Assembly: GCA_022448105.1 (NCBI GenBank)
Contig: JAKVAV010000001.1
Span: 16,231-57,034 of the forward strand
DNA length: 40,804 bases
DNA from: Flavobacteriales bacterium
Lineage (GTDB): Bacteria > Bacteroidota > Bacteroidia > Flavobacteriales_D > Cryomorphaceae
Direction: 5' to 3'
The notes beneath the pieces are model-generated. The model did not search any database and was not told the DNA's origin. It saw only the letters and a list, made by a program, of their open reading frames with translations. Shown piece after piece: positions 8,802 through 18,431 of this stretch. Made by a program: the position numbers and the translations under genes. Each line of letters starts with the position of its first letter. The stretch's first letter is position 1.

Positions 8802-9823
8802 TCGATTGTCCACCGTGCAGTTGGGGGCATGTGTAGACTTCCTATCGCCCCACTTTTGATCTCATAATATCCCGTAATGGCAATCATCGCTCCATTATCA
8901 GTGCAAAACTCAAAAGGAGGCACGTAAGTACTCCAACCAAATTGGTCGGCTCGATCTTGCAATGCCTTCCGAAGTCCTTTATTGGCAGAAACTCCGCCGG
9001 CTAGAGCCACGTGTTTTATTCCCTGTTCTTTCACAACCGCCTCGAGTTGCTCCATCAAAATTTCCACAATGGTATGGCGAATGGAAGCAGAAAGGTCTTC
9101 CAAATTCTTTTTTACAAAATCAGGATCCTTCCGTCTATTCCTTTCTAAGTAATTTAGGATATTGGTTTTGAGCCCACTGAAGCTGAAGTTGTAGCCATCT
9201 ACTTTTGGTTTGGTAAAACTGTGCGAACCAGGATTTCCCACTTCTGCCAGTCGATCTACTTCAGGCCCTCCAGGATAGGGGAGTCCCATCATTTTAGCGG
9301 CTTTATCAAATGCTTCTCCGGCAGCGTCATCTATGGTTTCGCCAAGAATTTTGAACTCTTGTGGGCTACTTACTTTCAGCAGCTGTGTATGTCCCCCACT
9401 TACGGTAAGGCAGATGAAAGGAAATGGTGGATTTGGGTTGCCGTCATTGATGAAGTGAGCCAGCACATGGGCTTTCATATGATGAACGGGCACAGCTGGG
9501 ATTTCTAAGCTCTGTGCCATACTTTTTGCAAAAGAACTTCCAACCAATAATGACCCAAGCAAACCAGGCCCTCTGGTGTAGGCGATGGCATCAAGATCCT
9601 CTGGATTCATTTTCGCTCTTTTCAGTGCAGCATCTACTACCGGAATAATACTCTTCTGGTGCGCACGTGAGGCCAATTCGGGAACTACTCCGCCATAGCC
9701 TTTATGGACGGACTGAGTCGCTGTGATGTTTGATAAGATGGTATCCTCCTTAATTACTGCTGCGGCAGTATCGTCGCATGAAGATTCAATTCCCAATACA
9801 ATTAAAGGCCGTGGCACGTTCAA
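8798..9823 (-). CDS. tsaD: tRNA N6-threonylcarbamoyladenosine transferase TsaD
   Basis: A 341-residue enzyme that transfers the threonylcarbamoyl group to A37 of tRNAs reading ANN codons; it acts with TsaB, TsaE and TsaC, none of which is in this window. The Kae1/TsaD signature is complete: GIESSCDDTAAAV at the N-terminus, GGVVPELASRAH, the metal-binding HMKAH (His115, His119), LTVSGGHTQL, the nucleotide-binding loops FSFSGLKTN and ALAGGVSANKGLR, and CTDNGAMIA near the end. The start is a TTG at 9823 giving MNVPRPLIVLGIESS; a GTG two codons later is possible, and there is no ATG in frame. The start lies only 13 bases from the divergent tamB-like gene, so each gene's promoter must sit in or against the other's 5' end. 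Confidence 0.96.
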   Translation of the reverse strand: MNVPRPLIVLGIESSCDDTAAAVIKEDTILSNITATQSVHKGYGGVVPELASRAHQKSIIPVVDAALKRAKMNPEDLDAIAYTRGPGLLGSLLVGSSFAKSMAQSLEIPAVPVHHMKAHVLAHFINDGNPNPPFPFICLTVSGGHTQLLKVSSPQEFKILGETIDDAAGEAFDKAAKMMGLPYPGGPEVDRLAEVGNPGSHSFTKPKVDGYNFSFSGLKTNILNYLERNRRKDPDFVKKNLEDLSASIRHTIVEILMEQLEAVVKEQGIKHVALAGGVSANKGLRKALQDRADQFGWSTYVPPFEFCTDNGAMIAITGYYEIKSGAIGSLHMPPTARWTID

Positions 9824-9836
9824 TGGATGACAGGTT

Positions 9837-12800
9837 GTGTTATTTTCGCGAAATTACAATTCTGCCTTAACGAAAAGAAAAATCAGAAAGATTAAGAAAA
9901 TAGCGGTTGGATTAGGCCTCATTTTGATTCTATTTGGCCTATTCTTATTCCTTTTACTAAAGTCCTCTTTTGTGCAGACTAGGCTGGCCCGAGTTGCTGC
10001 AAATTATCTTTCGTCACAACTCCATACAGAAGTCATTGTAAATAAGCTAGATTTCCGTCCATTCAAGGGTTTTACGCTTGACGGTTTTCTAATCTTTGAT
10101 CAGAGAAAAGACACACTTATTTCTGCCGATTTTTTAGATGTTGATATCGACCAATTCGATCTCCCAAATCGAATCTTACGCTTTGATAAGGTTACGCTTA
10201 CCAAGGCTCAATTAAATCTTTTCAAGCTTGATTCCAGTGGAACAACTAACCTCGATTTTCTAATAGATTACTTTAGCTCTGAAAAGAAGAATGAGCAAAG
10301 AGATATTTACACCTTCGACGCTAAGAGCCTGAATATTCGTAATTCGAAGTTTTCCTACGAAAGTCTTTTTAGTGAGAACAAACAGTCGGGAATTGATTTC
10401 AGTAGCATCGTAGTATCGCAGATAGACGCTCAGTTCTCTAATTTAAAACTAGGGCCCGATTCAACTTCTTTGAGCATTGATCATCTTTCTTTTTATGAGA
10501 AATCTGGCTTCGGGTTGATTGGTCTGCGTTCTGATTTTAAAATCGATAGTGCAGGAGTCCATGCAACCGATCTATCCATGGAAACGAATGCCAGTTTTAT
10601 AGAAGGAAAAGTCAGTTTACTCTCTGAAAATTTTGACCAGTATTCCGATTTCTTGAATCAGGTGTACTGGAATGCAGAGTTCTTTAATTCCAGAATAAAT
10701 TTTGGAGACATTGGATATTTTGTAGAGGATCTCTACCAAATAAATTCTGAAATATTGTTTGACGGAAGAGTTCGAGGACCCATTTCGAATCTGAGTGGCC
10801 GACAAGTTTCTATAAAAGGAGGAGATCGAACACTACTCAAAGGAAATATAGATTTTAATGGTCTTCCAGATTTTGAGAATACTTTTATCGATCTGCGGAT
10901 TTCGGAGTTCAGCACTGATTTGGAAGATATACTGAGCATTAGCGAATCCATTCCTTCTCAGGGCAGGCTCACTGAATCCATCCCTCAAGAGTTTAGACGA
11001 GCGGGAGACTTGTTTTATGCGGGTTCATTTACTGGATTTCCAGAGGATTTTGTGACGTATGGTGTTTTAAATACAGACGCTGGTTCATTTTCTCTTGATC
11101 TCAATTTTGAAAGAGATTCAATTAATGATGGTGTTAATTATCTCGGTTCTTTCGAGGCCATTGATGTCAATGCAGGAAGACTTTTGGATATCGATACACT
11201 CGGAGTTTTATCGGGTTCTTTCAGTGTAGACGCTTTTTCAAGAGAAACTTTTGAATCTGCTCAGGTAAAAGGGAAGCTGAGCGAATTAAACTATTTAGGT
11301 TACCGGTATGAAAATATCGATCTAGATGGGAACTTTGCCAGGAAGAGATTTTCTGGTTCGCTCGAATCCGATGATCCGAACTTGAATTTAATCTTTAATG
11401 GTGTTATCGATTTTTCGAGTTCAACTCCATTCTATGATTTCGACGCAGAAATTGCCAATATAGACCTTACCGCACTCCATTTGGTTCAGCTTGAAAAAGA
11501 CTTGAGCTTTTCTACTCGTATTTCTCTCGATGGTCGTGGGAAGGACCTTAATAACGCAGCTGGGAAAATGGTTGCAGAACAAACGCTTCTATGCTACGGT
11601 GATAGCACCATTGCGGTGGAGAAATTAAACTGCAGTATCTATGGTGATTCGCTTAATAGAAAACTAAGTTTCGATAGTGATATTGTCGACATATCCATAA
11701 CTGGATTATTTGATCCTGCTGGTCTGCAATACGCATTTACGAATATGCTTGCTGAAATAATGCCTTCGCTCGCAAGTCCTGCAAACTACGGCTATAGGGA
11801 AGTTTTTGAATTTAGTGTTAATTACCAGTCTCATAATTCGATCAGCTCATTTCTAGTACCCGGTCTTTTGATTTCCAAAGGAACATCTCTTTACGGTAGT
11901 TTTAACTCAGATGCTCGAAAATTGGAAGTGTCTTTTCTAACCCCCGGAATTGAGTACAGAGAGTTCTCTGCGAAGGGTCTTTCGGCTGATATGGTTAAGA
12001 CTGGTGAGATTTTTAAGGGGAGGATTTACGCTAATAGTTTTTGGATTGATAGCTTAAACTTTGATCAACCAGATGTAGACATTGAAGCGTACAATAATTA
12101 CATAGAATTGAAATCGGGATGGTTTGGAACTACCGGAAACACCTCGGCACAACTTGAATTACACACCGATTTTATCGACAAAAATCATTTTATTGTTGAG
12201 CTTGAACCAGGGTACTTTAATGTGCACGATCTGAAATGGGAGATAGACGAAAAAGCAACGTTTGAAAAAGATAGTACCACCATGAACTTTAGCGGTTTCA
12301 GAGTTCACTCTGACGCTCAAACACTGCGTCTCGATGGCTCAATAGGAAAGACAAGTGAGGATACGCTGTTTTTTGAAATTAGAGACTTCGACCTTGCTTC
12401 TTTAAATCAGATGGGACTTGGGCCCAAGAAAAAAATCAGTGGGTCTGTCAATTTAGGTGGTAGCTTGACAGATTTTTACGGATCCAAATTTACAGAGGCA
12501 AGCGGTGGTATTGAAGATTTTATTCTTGGAGAACAAAAAGTTGGTGATCTAAACATTTCGAGTATTTACGAAGATCAATCAAAGAATTTACTTCTGGACG
12601 CAGTGCTCGTAAGTGGTGATTTAGAATTATTGTCCTTCAAAGGCGTATACAACAGCAAGCGAGACGACCAACTCACAGGAGAACTGATACTCGATCAATT
12701 TGACCTTGATATCATCAACGAAATTGATATTCCTCAAGTCTCAGACTTCTCGGGAATAGCAAATGGTCGAATAGACGTAAAAGGACTTATCACAAAGCCG

Positions 12801-14297
12801 CAGCTGAGTGGTTTTATAGATTTTAATCAAGCCAATTTTAAAATTGATTACTTAAATACAGATTTCACCTTTAATGATCGTGTTCGTGTAGAACCAGATT
12901 TCTTTGGAATAGACTACAAGCCACTTTACGACTCACGAGGAACTAAAGGTTATATCGTAGCTTCTGCATTTCATGAGGATTATGGGAATTGGACGTACGA
13001 TATCAGTGCAGACGTTCAGAATTTTTTTGGCCTTAACACCACCAGAAATGACAATAGCCTTTATTACGGGAAGGCCTATGCCTCAGGAACGGTTCAGCTA
13101 GGAGGGTATGACTCGAAATTGGAAGTAAGTATTGATGCTTCTACTGAAGATGGTACCGAAATAAGTTTGCCGCTCGATGAAAATGATGAAGTAGCACTGG
13201 AAAACTTTGTTCATTTCATAAATCAGGAGGAAAATACTGATGAAAACCGCGAGATAGACCTTTCGGGAATTTCAATAAAACTCAATTTGGATGCAACTCC
13301 TGGAGCTTTGGTGAGAATCATTTTTGATGAAAAGGCAGGGGATATTTTGCAGGGAAGCGGTGTTGGAAAAATTACGCTTGAAACCACAGAAGGAGGCGAT
13401 TTTAATATGTTTGGTCGCTATGAAATCTATAGTGGTGACTACAATTTCACTTTAAAGAATCTTATCAGTAAACGATTTACTCTTCTTCCCGGCGGAACTA
13501 TAAGCTGGTACGGTGACCCCTACAATGCCGATTTGGATTTGTCTGCACTTTATGGTGTTAGGGCTCCACTATATCCCATTATGATTGAAAATAGAGAGCT
13601 TTATCGATCTCGAGAACTAGTTAATGTGGTTATGGCGTTGGGAGGAAAACTTGTTGCACCAACCATTGGGTTTCAAATAGAGCTCCCGCAAGCCACAGAA
13701 AACGAACGCACCCAGCTAGCCAGCGCCGTGAGCACGGTCAATCAGCTAAATCAACAAGTTTTTTCTCTACTTATTTTAAACAAGTTTTTTGCCATCGCTG
13801 CGCCAGATCAAGCCGGAACGGGAGTGGTCAATGGCCTTGGCGCAGTTGCCAATACCAGTACTTCGGAGTTTATCAGCAACCAATTGAGTGGGTGGCTCAG
13901 TGAGATCAGTAATGAGTTTGACATCGGATTTAATTATCGTCCAGGAGATGAAATTACTAACGAAGAGATAGCGGTGGCTTTGAGTACTCAATTATTTAAC
14001 GAAAGACTCCTCGTGAGTGGAAGTTTTGGGGTGACCAATACAAATGAGGCCCAAGTAACTGAAGGACAAAGCGGTATTCTGGGAGATTTTTTATTGGAGT
14101 ACATGCTAACCAAAGACGGAAAAATAAGACTCAAAGTGTTTAATGAGACAAATCCCTATGAGGTTTTCTCAACCTCTACTTCCATGTACACTCAAGGTGT
14201 TGGATTGATTTACCAAGAGGACTTTAACACGATCGGTGAGTTTTTCGATAAAGTAGGCGAGCTTTTTAAGGATGACGTGGTGGAAGAAGAACCATAA
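9837..14297 (+). CDS. TamB-like translocation/assembly module protein (DUF490 family)
   Basis: A 1486-residue AsmA/TamB-type protein. A basic N-terminus (KRKIRKIKK) precedes one membrane anchor at about residues 22-41. Then comes a very long beta-rich region of alternating polar and hydrophobic strands, as expected for the bridge-like proteins that span the periplasm and carry lipids or help insert outer-membrane proteins. The C-terminal 400 residues are the conserved TamB domain, with FNMFGRYEIYSGDYNFTLKN, LLPGGTISWYGDPYNADLDL and EFDIGFNYRPG near the end. Bacteroidetes members are typically this long. The only usable in-frame start upstream of the anchor is the GTG at 9837, yet a promoter-like TATTTTCG lies at 9841-9848, inside the first codons, so the true start is uncertain. 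The partner outer-membrane TamA-like protein is not in the window. Confidence 0.88.
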   Translation: MLFSRNYNSALTKRKIRKIKKIAVGLGLILILFGLFLFLLLKSSFVQTRLARVAANYLSSQLHTEVIVNKLDFRPFKGFTLDGFLIFDQRKDTLISADFLDVDIDQFDLPNRILRFDKVTLTKAQLNLFKLDSSGTTNLDFLIDYFSSEKKNEQRDIYTFDAKSLNIRNSKFSYESLFSENKQSGIDFSSIVVSQIDAQFSNLKLGPDSTSLSIDHLSFYEKSGFGLIGLRSDFKIDSAGVHATDLSMETNASFIEGKVSLLSENFDQYSDFLNQVYWNAEFFNSRINFGDIGYFVEDLYQINSEILFDGRVRGPISNLSGRQVSIKGGDRTLLKGNIDFNGLPDFENTFIDLRISEFSTDLEDILSISESIPSQGRLTESIPQEFRRAGDLFYAGSFTGFPEDFVTYGVLNTDAGSFSLDLNFERDSINDGVNYLGSFEAIDVNAGRLLDIDTLGVLSGSFSVDAFSRETFESAQVKGKLSELNYLGYRYENIDLDGNFARKRFSGSLESDDPNLNLIFNGVIDFSSSTPFYDFDAEIANIDLTALHLVQLEKDLSFSTRISLDGRGKDLNNAAGKMVAEQTLLCYGDSTIAVEKLNCSIYGDSLNRKLSFDSDIVDISITGLFDPAGLQYAFTNMLAEIMPSLASPANYGYREVFEFSVNYQSHNSISSFLVPGLLISKGTSLYGSFNSDARKLEVSFLTPGIEYREFSAKGLSADMVKTGEIFKGRIYANSFWIDSLNFDQPDVDIEAYNNYIELKSGWFGTTGNTSAQLELHTDFIDKNHFIVELEPGYFNVHDLKWEIDEKATFEKDSTTMNFSGFRVHSDAQTLRLDGSIGKTSEDTLFFEIRDFDLASLNQMGLGPKKKISGSVNLGGSLTDFYGSKFTEASGGIEDFILGEQKVGDLNISSIYEDQSKNLLLDAVLVSGDLELLSFKGVYNSKRDDQLTGELILDQFDLDIINEIDIPQVSDFSGIANGRIDVKGLITKPQLSGFIDFNQANFKIDYLNTDFTFNDRVRVEPDFFGIDYKPLYDSRGTKGYIVASAFHEDYGNWTYDISADVQNFFGLNTTRNDNSLYYGKAYASGTVQLGGYDSKLEVSIDASTEDGTEISLPLDENDEVALENFVHFINQEENTDENREIDLSGISIKLNLDATPGALVRIIFDEKAGDILQGSGVGKITLETTEGGDFNMFGRYEIYSGDYNFTLKNLISKRFTLLPGGTISWYGDPYNADLDLSALYGVRAPLYPIMIENRELYRSRELVNVVMALGGKLVAPTIGFQIELPQATENERTQLASAVSTVNQLNQQVFSLLILNKFFAIAAPDQAGTGVVNGLGAVANTSTSEFISNQLSGWLSEISNEFDIGFNYRPGDEITNEEIAVALSTQLFNERLLVSGSFGVTNTNEAQVTEGQSGILGDFLLEYMLTKDGKIRLKVFNETNPYEVFSTSTSMYTQGVGLIYQEDFNTIGEFFDKVGELFKDDVVEEEP
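9841..9856. promoter_or_regulatory. Back-to-back -7-like boxes between tsaD and the tamB-like gene
   Basis: The 16 bases TATTTTCGCGAAATTA read as TATTTTCG on the plus strand and TAATTTCG on the minus strand. Each is one base away from TAnnTTTG. The minus-strand box would give tsaD a leader of about 19 bases to its TTG start. The plus-strand box lies inside the annotated start of the tamB-like gene. The core TTTCGCGAAA is a perfect palindrome and could also be an operator. No -33 elements are convincing. Confidence 0.3.
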
Positions 14298-14325
14298 TTC
14301 CTACCAAAAAAATCAGGACAGCACC

Positions 14326-14538
14326 TCACGTTAGCTGCATTTGAGTTCCTAAATCTGCGGTACTGCTTGAGGTAATGGTAGAGGAGGTGGCATCCACCAA
14401 ATTAGACTTAATGATGTCTAGCTTAGGAGTTCCCCCAGACTCATCGATTTCCGTGAAGTATAAGTTGTATCCGGTGGCGGTGAAGGCTAGGCTGTATATT
14501 CTTCCATTATTTGGAGCGCTAAGTTGGAAGTTGGTCAT
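14326..14538 (-). pseudogene. Orphan 70-residue ORF, probably a remnant of a larger beta-propeller-like gene
   Basis: This short reading frame lies in the 353-base gap between the tamB-like gene and the phosphoesterase gene. From the ATG at 14538 it encodes about 70 residues, including GRIYSLAFTATGYNLYFTEI, which resembles a blade of a six- or seven-bladed propeller, and a Ser/Thr-rich C-terminal part with SSTITSSSTADLG. It has no signal peptide and is too short for a stable propeller. I see no continuation of the same protein in other frames on either side. It may be a decayed fragment or simply a chance ORF. The remaining bases of the gap hold nothing I can identify. Confidence 0.3.
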
Positions 14539-14650
14539 ACTGCACAAAAATCATTCAGTGGTTTTATGGAGGAGATACCCTATAGTTGGATTTCTTGATA
14601 TTTACCTTGTTCGTATTATTCCTAAAACAAGATTTTGATTGTACCAGCAC

Positions 14651-15535
14651 TTAGGGCAATACGTAGTCTTCTAGATTACCCAAAGAGCTTAAATCATCTC
14701 CGTTGAGGGCGATCAATCTAAAACTTACAGATTTATCATTCTGAATATCAACGATTACCATATTATCTCGATGTTCAGTACCCATTCCACTGGCTATAAG
14801 CGTTATGTTATCGTAATTGTGGTACATAAATTCACTCCCGTTGGATATAGCACCAACATCTCCCGCGAACATATATACCTCGTTAGGCAATGAGCTAAAT
14901 AATGGTTCTACCTCACTCCAAAAGTTAACTGTATCCGCTCTACCAAAAAGGGAGTTTGGCATTACATTGCCATATATATTGTCTTCTTCCCACCATATCA
15001 ACTGATGAAAGAATACAAAAATGTTATCGATTTCTTCAAGGTTATCATTAAGCACAGTTTTGAGAAACTCCAGTTGATCACCAGAGATATTCCATTTGTC
15101 CAAATTCGGATCAAGTACAACCATTAAATCTGAATTATGGATAAAACTGTAGTAGGTTGGGCCGTATCTCGACTCGTAGAGTGGTCTATTTGAAACGTCA
15201 TGATTTCCCACTGCGAAATATACCGTGTCATCAAGAAGTTCTAGGTCTGAATCAATTTCATTCCAGTCCTGTTCTGTTGAATTCTTAACAATGTCCCCAG
15301 TAAAAACTCCAAATTCGATATACTTATCGTTGTTGATCAGCTCAAACTTTTCTTTAAACGGAGGGTGAACACCAGCATTATCTACTCCAGGTTTCCCGTA
15401 TGTATGTCCTGCTACAAAAAATGAATATTTGGGTGGGTTTGAAACTGTAGCTGATTCTTTACATCCAAAAACTAGGATGGTTGGCACTGCAAGGATAAAA
15501 GCTTTGCGCAGCGGTCTGAAGCATTTGTCAATCAT
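14651..15535 (-). CDS. Calcineurin-like phosphoesterase-fold lipoprotein with altered metal motifs
   Basis: A 294-residue protein from the ATG at 15535. A basic start (RPLRK) and hydrophobic stretch end in the lipobox LVFGC, so it should be an envelope lipoprotein. The metallophosphoesterase fold is indicated by FTGDIV, AVGNHDV, VFFHQLIWW and MFAGDVGAIS in the right order and spacing. The first motif, normally D-x-H-G, reads AGHTYG, and the last, normally G-H-x-H, reads GDVG, so Asp and His seem exchanged between the two ends of the site. Activity and substrate are therefore unclear. An alternative ATG at 15562 would add nine residues (MTHITHFTT) before the signal peptide. The gene stands alone, with a promoter box at 15610-15617. 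Confidence 0.75.
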   Translation of the reverse strand: MIDKCFRPLRKAFILAVPTILVFGCKESATVSNPPKYSFFVAGHTYGKPGVDNAGVHPPFKEKFELINNDKYIEFGVFTGDIVKNSTEQDWNEIDSDLELLDDTVYFAVGNHDVSNRPLYESRYGPTYYSFIHNSDLMVVLDPNLDKWNISGDQLEFLKTVLNDNLEEIDNIFVFFHQLIWWEEDNIYGNVMPNSLFGRADTVNFWSEVEPLFSSLPNEVYMFAGDVGAISNGSEFMYHNYDNITLIASGMGTEHRDNMVIVDIQNDKSVSFRLIALNGDDLSSLGNLEDYVLP

Positions 15536-15562
15536 TGTTGTAAAATGGGTTATGTGAGTCAT

Positions 15563-15961
15563 CTTAAAATATGGGATCTACTTCCTAAAGCCAATCGATC
15601 GACATGGGACAAATTTAGTGCAATTCTTTAGGCATTCTTGACTTTCCTGTATCCTTCTATTTTTTGTTTCCAAACCTACCTGTTTACTTTATAAAAATTT
15701 GAATAAAACGATGAAATTAGAGATGAATGAGTTATTCCGAGCTGCACTGTTCGAGGGGTGACGGAATATAATAGCTTATGTTGTCTTCACACCCTAAATC
15801 ATATCCTAAGAATCATCAAGGTGGATAGCCATTTATAAATGCATCATCATCAACGTGCCTTGGTCTTTACTTGTAGAATACTCGACGAGTGACGCTTATA
15901 AAATCAATTAATCCCGATGAATCTTCTAGAAATTAGAAAGTAGTAGACAAAAGGTGGAATT
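15563..15961. other. Gene-free stretch of about 400 bases between ribBA and the phosphoesterase gene
   Basis: I find no ORF of convincing composition here. On the minus strand 15610-15617 reads TAAATTTG, a full match to the Bacteroidetes -7 box. It would give the phosphoesterase gene a leader of about 40-70 bases. The rest lies downstream of ribBA and shows no strong hairpin with a T-run. I see no FMN riboswitch signature, which in any case would be expected upstream of ribBA. Confidence 0.5.
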
Positions 15962-17191
15962 CTACTCTTCGTCACCAAAGTTCAGTATATGGCCCATTTT
16001 ATCCCTTTTGGTTCTAAGGTATCTTTCATTGTGCTTGTTTGGCTTTATTTCTAAACCTGAGATTTCAGTGATCTCTAGGCCATAGCCTACTAAGCCGGTG
16101 CGCTTCTTGGGATTGTTTGTCATCAGTTTCATCTTACTAATACCCAAATCACGTATAATTTGAGCTCCAACTCCATAATCTCTTTCATCCATCTTAAAGC
16201 CAAGCTTCAAATTGGCTTCTACAGTATCTAATCCTTGTTCCTGCAATTTGTAGGCTTTTAGCTTATTCAGAAGCCCTATCCCTCGACCTTCTTGGTTCAT
16301 GTACACGATCACGCCTTTTCCTGCTTCCTCAACCTTCTCCATCGCAGCGGCAAGTTGTGGCCCACAATCGCAACGACACGATCCGAAAATGTCTCCCGTC
16401 ATGCAACTACTATGGACCCGAACCAAAATAGGCTCATCTTTGGCCCATTCTCCTTTCACTAGGGCCATATGTTGCTCACCCGTGGTGTTTTGCGTGTATA
16501 GATGGAGTTGGAAATCGCCCCATTCGGTGGGCATTTCCACTACAATGTTTTTAGTAATTAGCGACTCATGTTTTAAGCGGTAAGTGATTAAGTCTTGAAT
16601 GGTCACTAACTTAAGGTCAAACCGATCGGCAATTTTCCTTAGTTCTGGAAGCCTGGCCATGGAACCATCTTCATTCATGATTTCAACGATGACTCCAGCG
16701 GGCTTAAATCCAGCTAATCGAGCCAAGTCTATCGCTGCTTCAGTATGGCCAGCTCTTCGAAGCACTCCGCCCTTTCGCGCTTTCAGGGGAAATATATGTC
16801 CTGGCTTACCAAGATCTTTTGGGTCGGTTTCTGGATTAACTAGTGCTTTAACAGTCTTCGCGCGATCAGAAGCAGATATCCCAGTACTACATCCGTGTCC
16901 AAGCAGATCTACAGATACTGTAAAAGGGGTTTCATGAAGAGCGTTATTGCTTTGCACCATTAACTCTAGACCAAGTTCCTCACAGCGGCTCTCAATAAGG
17001 GGAGTACATATCAATCCACGGCCGTGTGTTGCCATAAAGTTGATCATTTCGGGAGTTACGCATTCAGCTGCGGCCAAAAAGTCGCCTTCATTCTCTCTAT
17101 CCTCATCATCAACAACTATGACCACTTTTCCCATAGCTATATCAGCTATGGCCTCATCAATCTTGTCTAATCTAATTTTGTTTTCAGTCAT
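15962..17191 (-). CDS. ribBA: Bifunctional DHBP synthase / GTP cyclohydrolase II
   Basis: A 409-residue fusion that makes both precursors of riboflavin. The N-terminal RibB half (about 1-205) converts ribulose 5-phosphate to 3,4-dihydroxy-2-butanone 4-phosphate and shows [32 protein letters not shown] and [12 protein letters not shown]. The C-terminal RibA half (about 210-405) opens GTP and shows the zinc-binding [20 protein letters not shown], then [17 protein letters not shown]. Both active-site sets look intact. I chose the ATG at 17191 ([14 protein letters not shown]); the longer frame to 17227 would lie inside the upstream glycosyltransferase gene. The start overlaps that gene's end by 8 bases, suggesting translational coupling. 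No FMN riboswitch is visible ahead of it, so regulation is probably through the operon promoter. Confidence 0.96.
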   Translation of the reverse strand: MTENKIRLDKIDEAIADIAMGKVVIVVDDEDRENEGDFLAAAECVTPEMINFMATHGRGLICTPLIESRCEELGLELMVQSNNALHETPFTVSVDLLGHGCSTGISASDRAKTVKALVNPETDPKDLGKPGHIFPLKARKGGVLRRAGHTEAAIDLARLAGFKPAGVIVEIMNEDGSMARLPELRKIADRFDLKLVTIQDLITYRLKHESLITKNIVVEMPTEWGDFQLHLYTQNTTGEQHMALVKGEWAKDEPILVRVHSSCMTGDIFGSCRCDCGPQLAAAMEKVEEAGKGVIVYMNQEGRGIGLLNKLKAYKLQEQGLDTVEANLKLGFKMDERDYGVGAQIIRDLGISKMKLMTNNPKKRTGLVGYGLEITEISGLEIKPNKHNERYLRTKRDKMGHILNFGDEE

Positions 17192-18398
17192 GTGGCAATT
17201 TCGGTGAATTAACAACCATCTCCTCACTTTGTGCTAACATGATGCCTAAAAGCTCATTTGAAGAAGATCTCCAGGAAAACTCAGATTGAACATAAGATCT
17301 ACCTGCTTTTCCTATAGTTTGGCAAAGATCGGGATTTCTGAGTAGAAGTGCTACCAAGCTGGCATACTCTTCGGGAGTTTCTCCCACCATTATATTCCTT
17401 CTGTGAGTGCCCATGAGCGCCCGATTTGCCAAGACGGAGGTGACACAAGGTATCTCCATTGCCATTGCCTCCAGTAATTTATTCTGGAGTCCAGTACCAA
17501 TGAGCATAGGGGCGAAAAATACTCTACCCCTTCCATAGGCTTCACGAATATCGGGAAGCCCTGCTTTTACAGTCACACCATCCGATTGATGAAGAGCAAG
17601 AACCCTTTTGTTCGGTTCCGCCCCTGCAATAAGCAGAGTAATTTCTGGGAAGGACTTCCGCAAAATGGGGATAACCCGTTGCACAATGTACTCGGCGGTT
17701 TCCACATTGGGCGGATAAGACATATTCCCTACAAAAACCAGATCAAACTCAGATTGATGGTTAATAGAAGGATGAAAGAATTCTGTATCTATTCCATTTG
17801 TGACAATATGAATATCCTGCCTTTCTGGATGATAAATGTACCTTCTGTCTTCGTCGGAGATAATCACTTTATTTTCGAAATATTCAAAAATGATATTTTC
17901 ATAAGCGACCAGTCTCTTTCTTTCTAGGTTGAATATTTCTCGAAAAGGGAAATTAGCCCTTTCAGCGCGTCTTTCCATTCCCTTTGAAAAAGCGTCTTGG
18001 TAGTCAATAGTTTTATTGTAATTGTGTTCATTTTTCGCATATTCAGCTGTGCGAAGAAGTTGGCAAAAAATGTGCTCAGGGTCTGTTTCTTGGATGATTT
18101 TCAGAATTTTCTTGTGAATTGATCTCTGATAGAAATAATGTACTTGAAAGGGCTTTCGCGAAAATAGAGCAAGTGCCAAATTGAAGTAAATTTTCCACTT
18201 AGTTAATTGAAATACGTGCAACTGCGTGCAGATTTTCTCTACCTCCGAAATCTCTTGATGCGTATGATTTTGAGTTGTGAGACAGCAAAGAGTTACCTCA
18301 TTTGTCATACTCAGTTCTCTGAGCTGGTGGTAAGCTCGAAGTTTATCACCCTTTTCAAGAGGATAGGGAAGTCTGCTAAGAATTACGAGCAATTTCAT
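17184..18398 (-). CDS. GT4-type glycosyltransferase
   Basis: A 404-residue GT-B fold glycosyltransferase. The N-terminus [20 protein letters not shown] is the usual acceptor-domain start of this group (strand, glycine-rich loop, Lys-Gly-Asp). The C-terminal nucleotide-sugar domain shows [14 protein letters not shown], then [20 protein letters not shown] with the conserved Glu of the E-x7-E region, and [13 protein letters not shown]. It should transfer a sugar from a nucleotide donor to a glycan or lipid on the cytoplasmic side of the membrane; donor and acceptor are unknown. It lies between an LptF/LptG permease (33-base gap) and ribBA (8-base overlap), in one leftward run. The association with lipopolysaccharide export suggests a role in surface glycan assembly, but this is only inference from position. 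Confidence 0.85.
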   Translation of the reverse strand: MKLLVILSRLPYPLEKGDKLRAYHQLRELSMTNEVTLCCLTTQNHTHQEISEVEKICTQLHVFQLTKWKIYFNLALALFSRKPFQVHYFYQRSIHKKILKIIQETDPEHIFCQLLRTAEYAKNEHNYNKTIDYQDAFSKGMERRAERANFPFREIFNLERKRLVAYENIIFEYFENKVIISDEDRRYIYHPERQDIHIVTNGIDTEFFHPSINHQSEFDLVFVGNMSYPPNVETAEYIVQRVIPILRKSFPEITLLIAGAEPNKRVLALHQSDGVTVKAGLPDIREAYGRGRVFFAPMLIGTGLQNKLLEAMAMEIPCVTSVLANRALMGTHRRNIMVGETPEEYASLVALLLRNPDLCQTIGKAGRSYVQSEFSWRSSSNELLGIMLAQSEEMVVNSPKLPHD

Positions 18399-18431
18399 TT
18401 GACGACTAAGGTAAATCCTTTAAGGTATCAG

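Noticed and set aside
14375-14638. Plus-strand ORF of 87 codons after the tamB-like gene
   Set aside because: It has no family features and is antisense to the more protein-like minus-strand frame at 14326-14538.
15563-15961. Possible FMN riboswitch near ribBA
   Set aside because: The region is downstream, not upstream, of ribBA, and I see none of the conserved RFN stems.
17192-17227. Upstream extension of ribBA
   Set aside because: The extra 12 residues ([12 protein letters not shown]) are not part of the family and lie inside the glycosyltransferase coding end.
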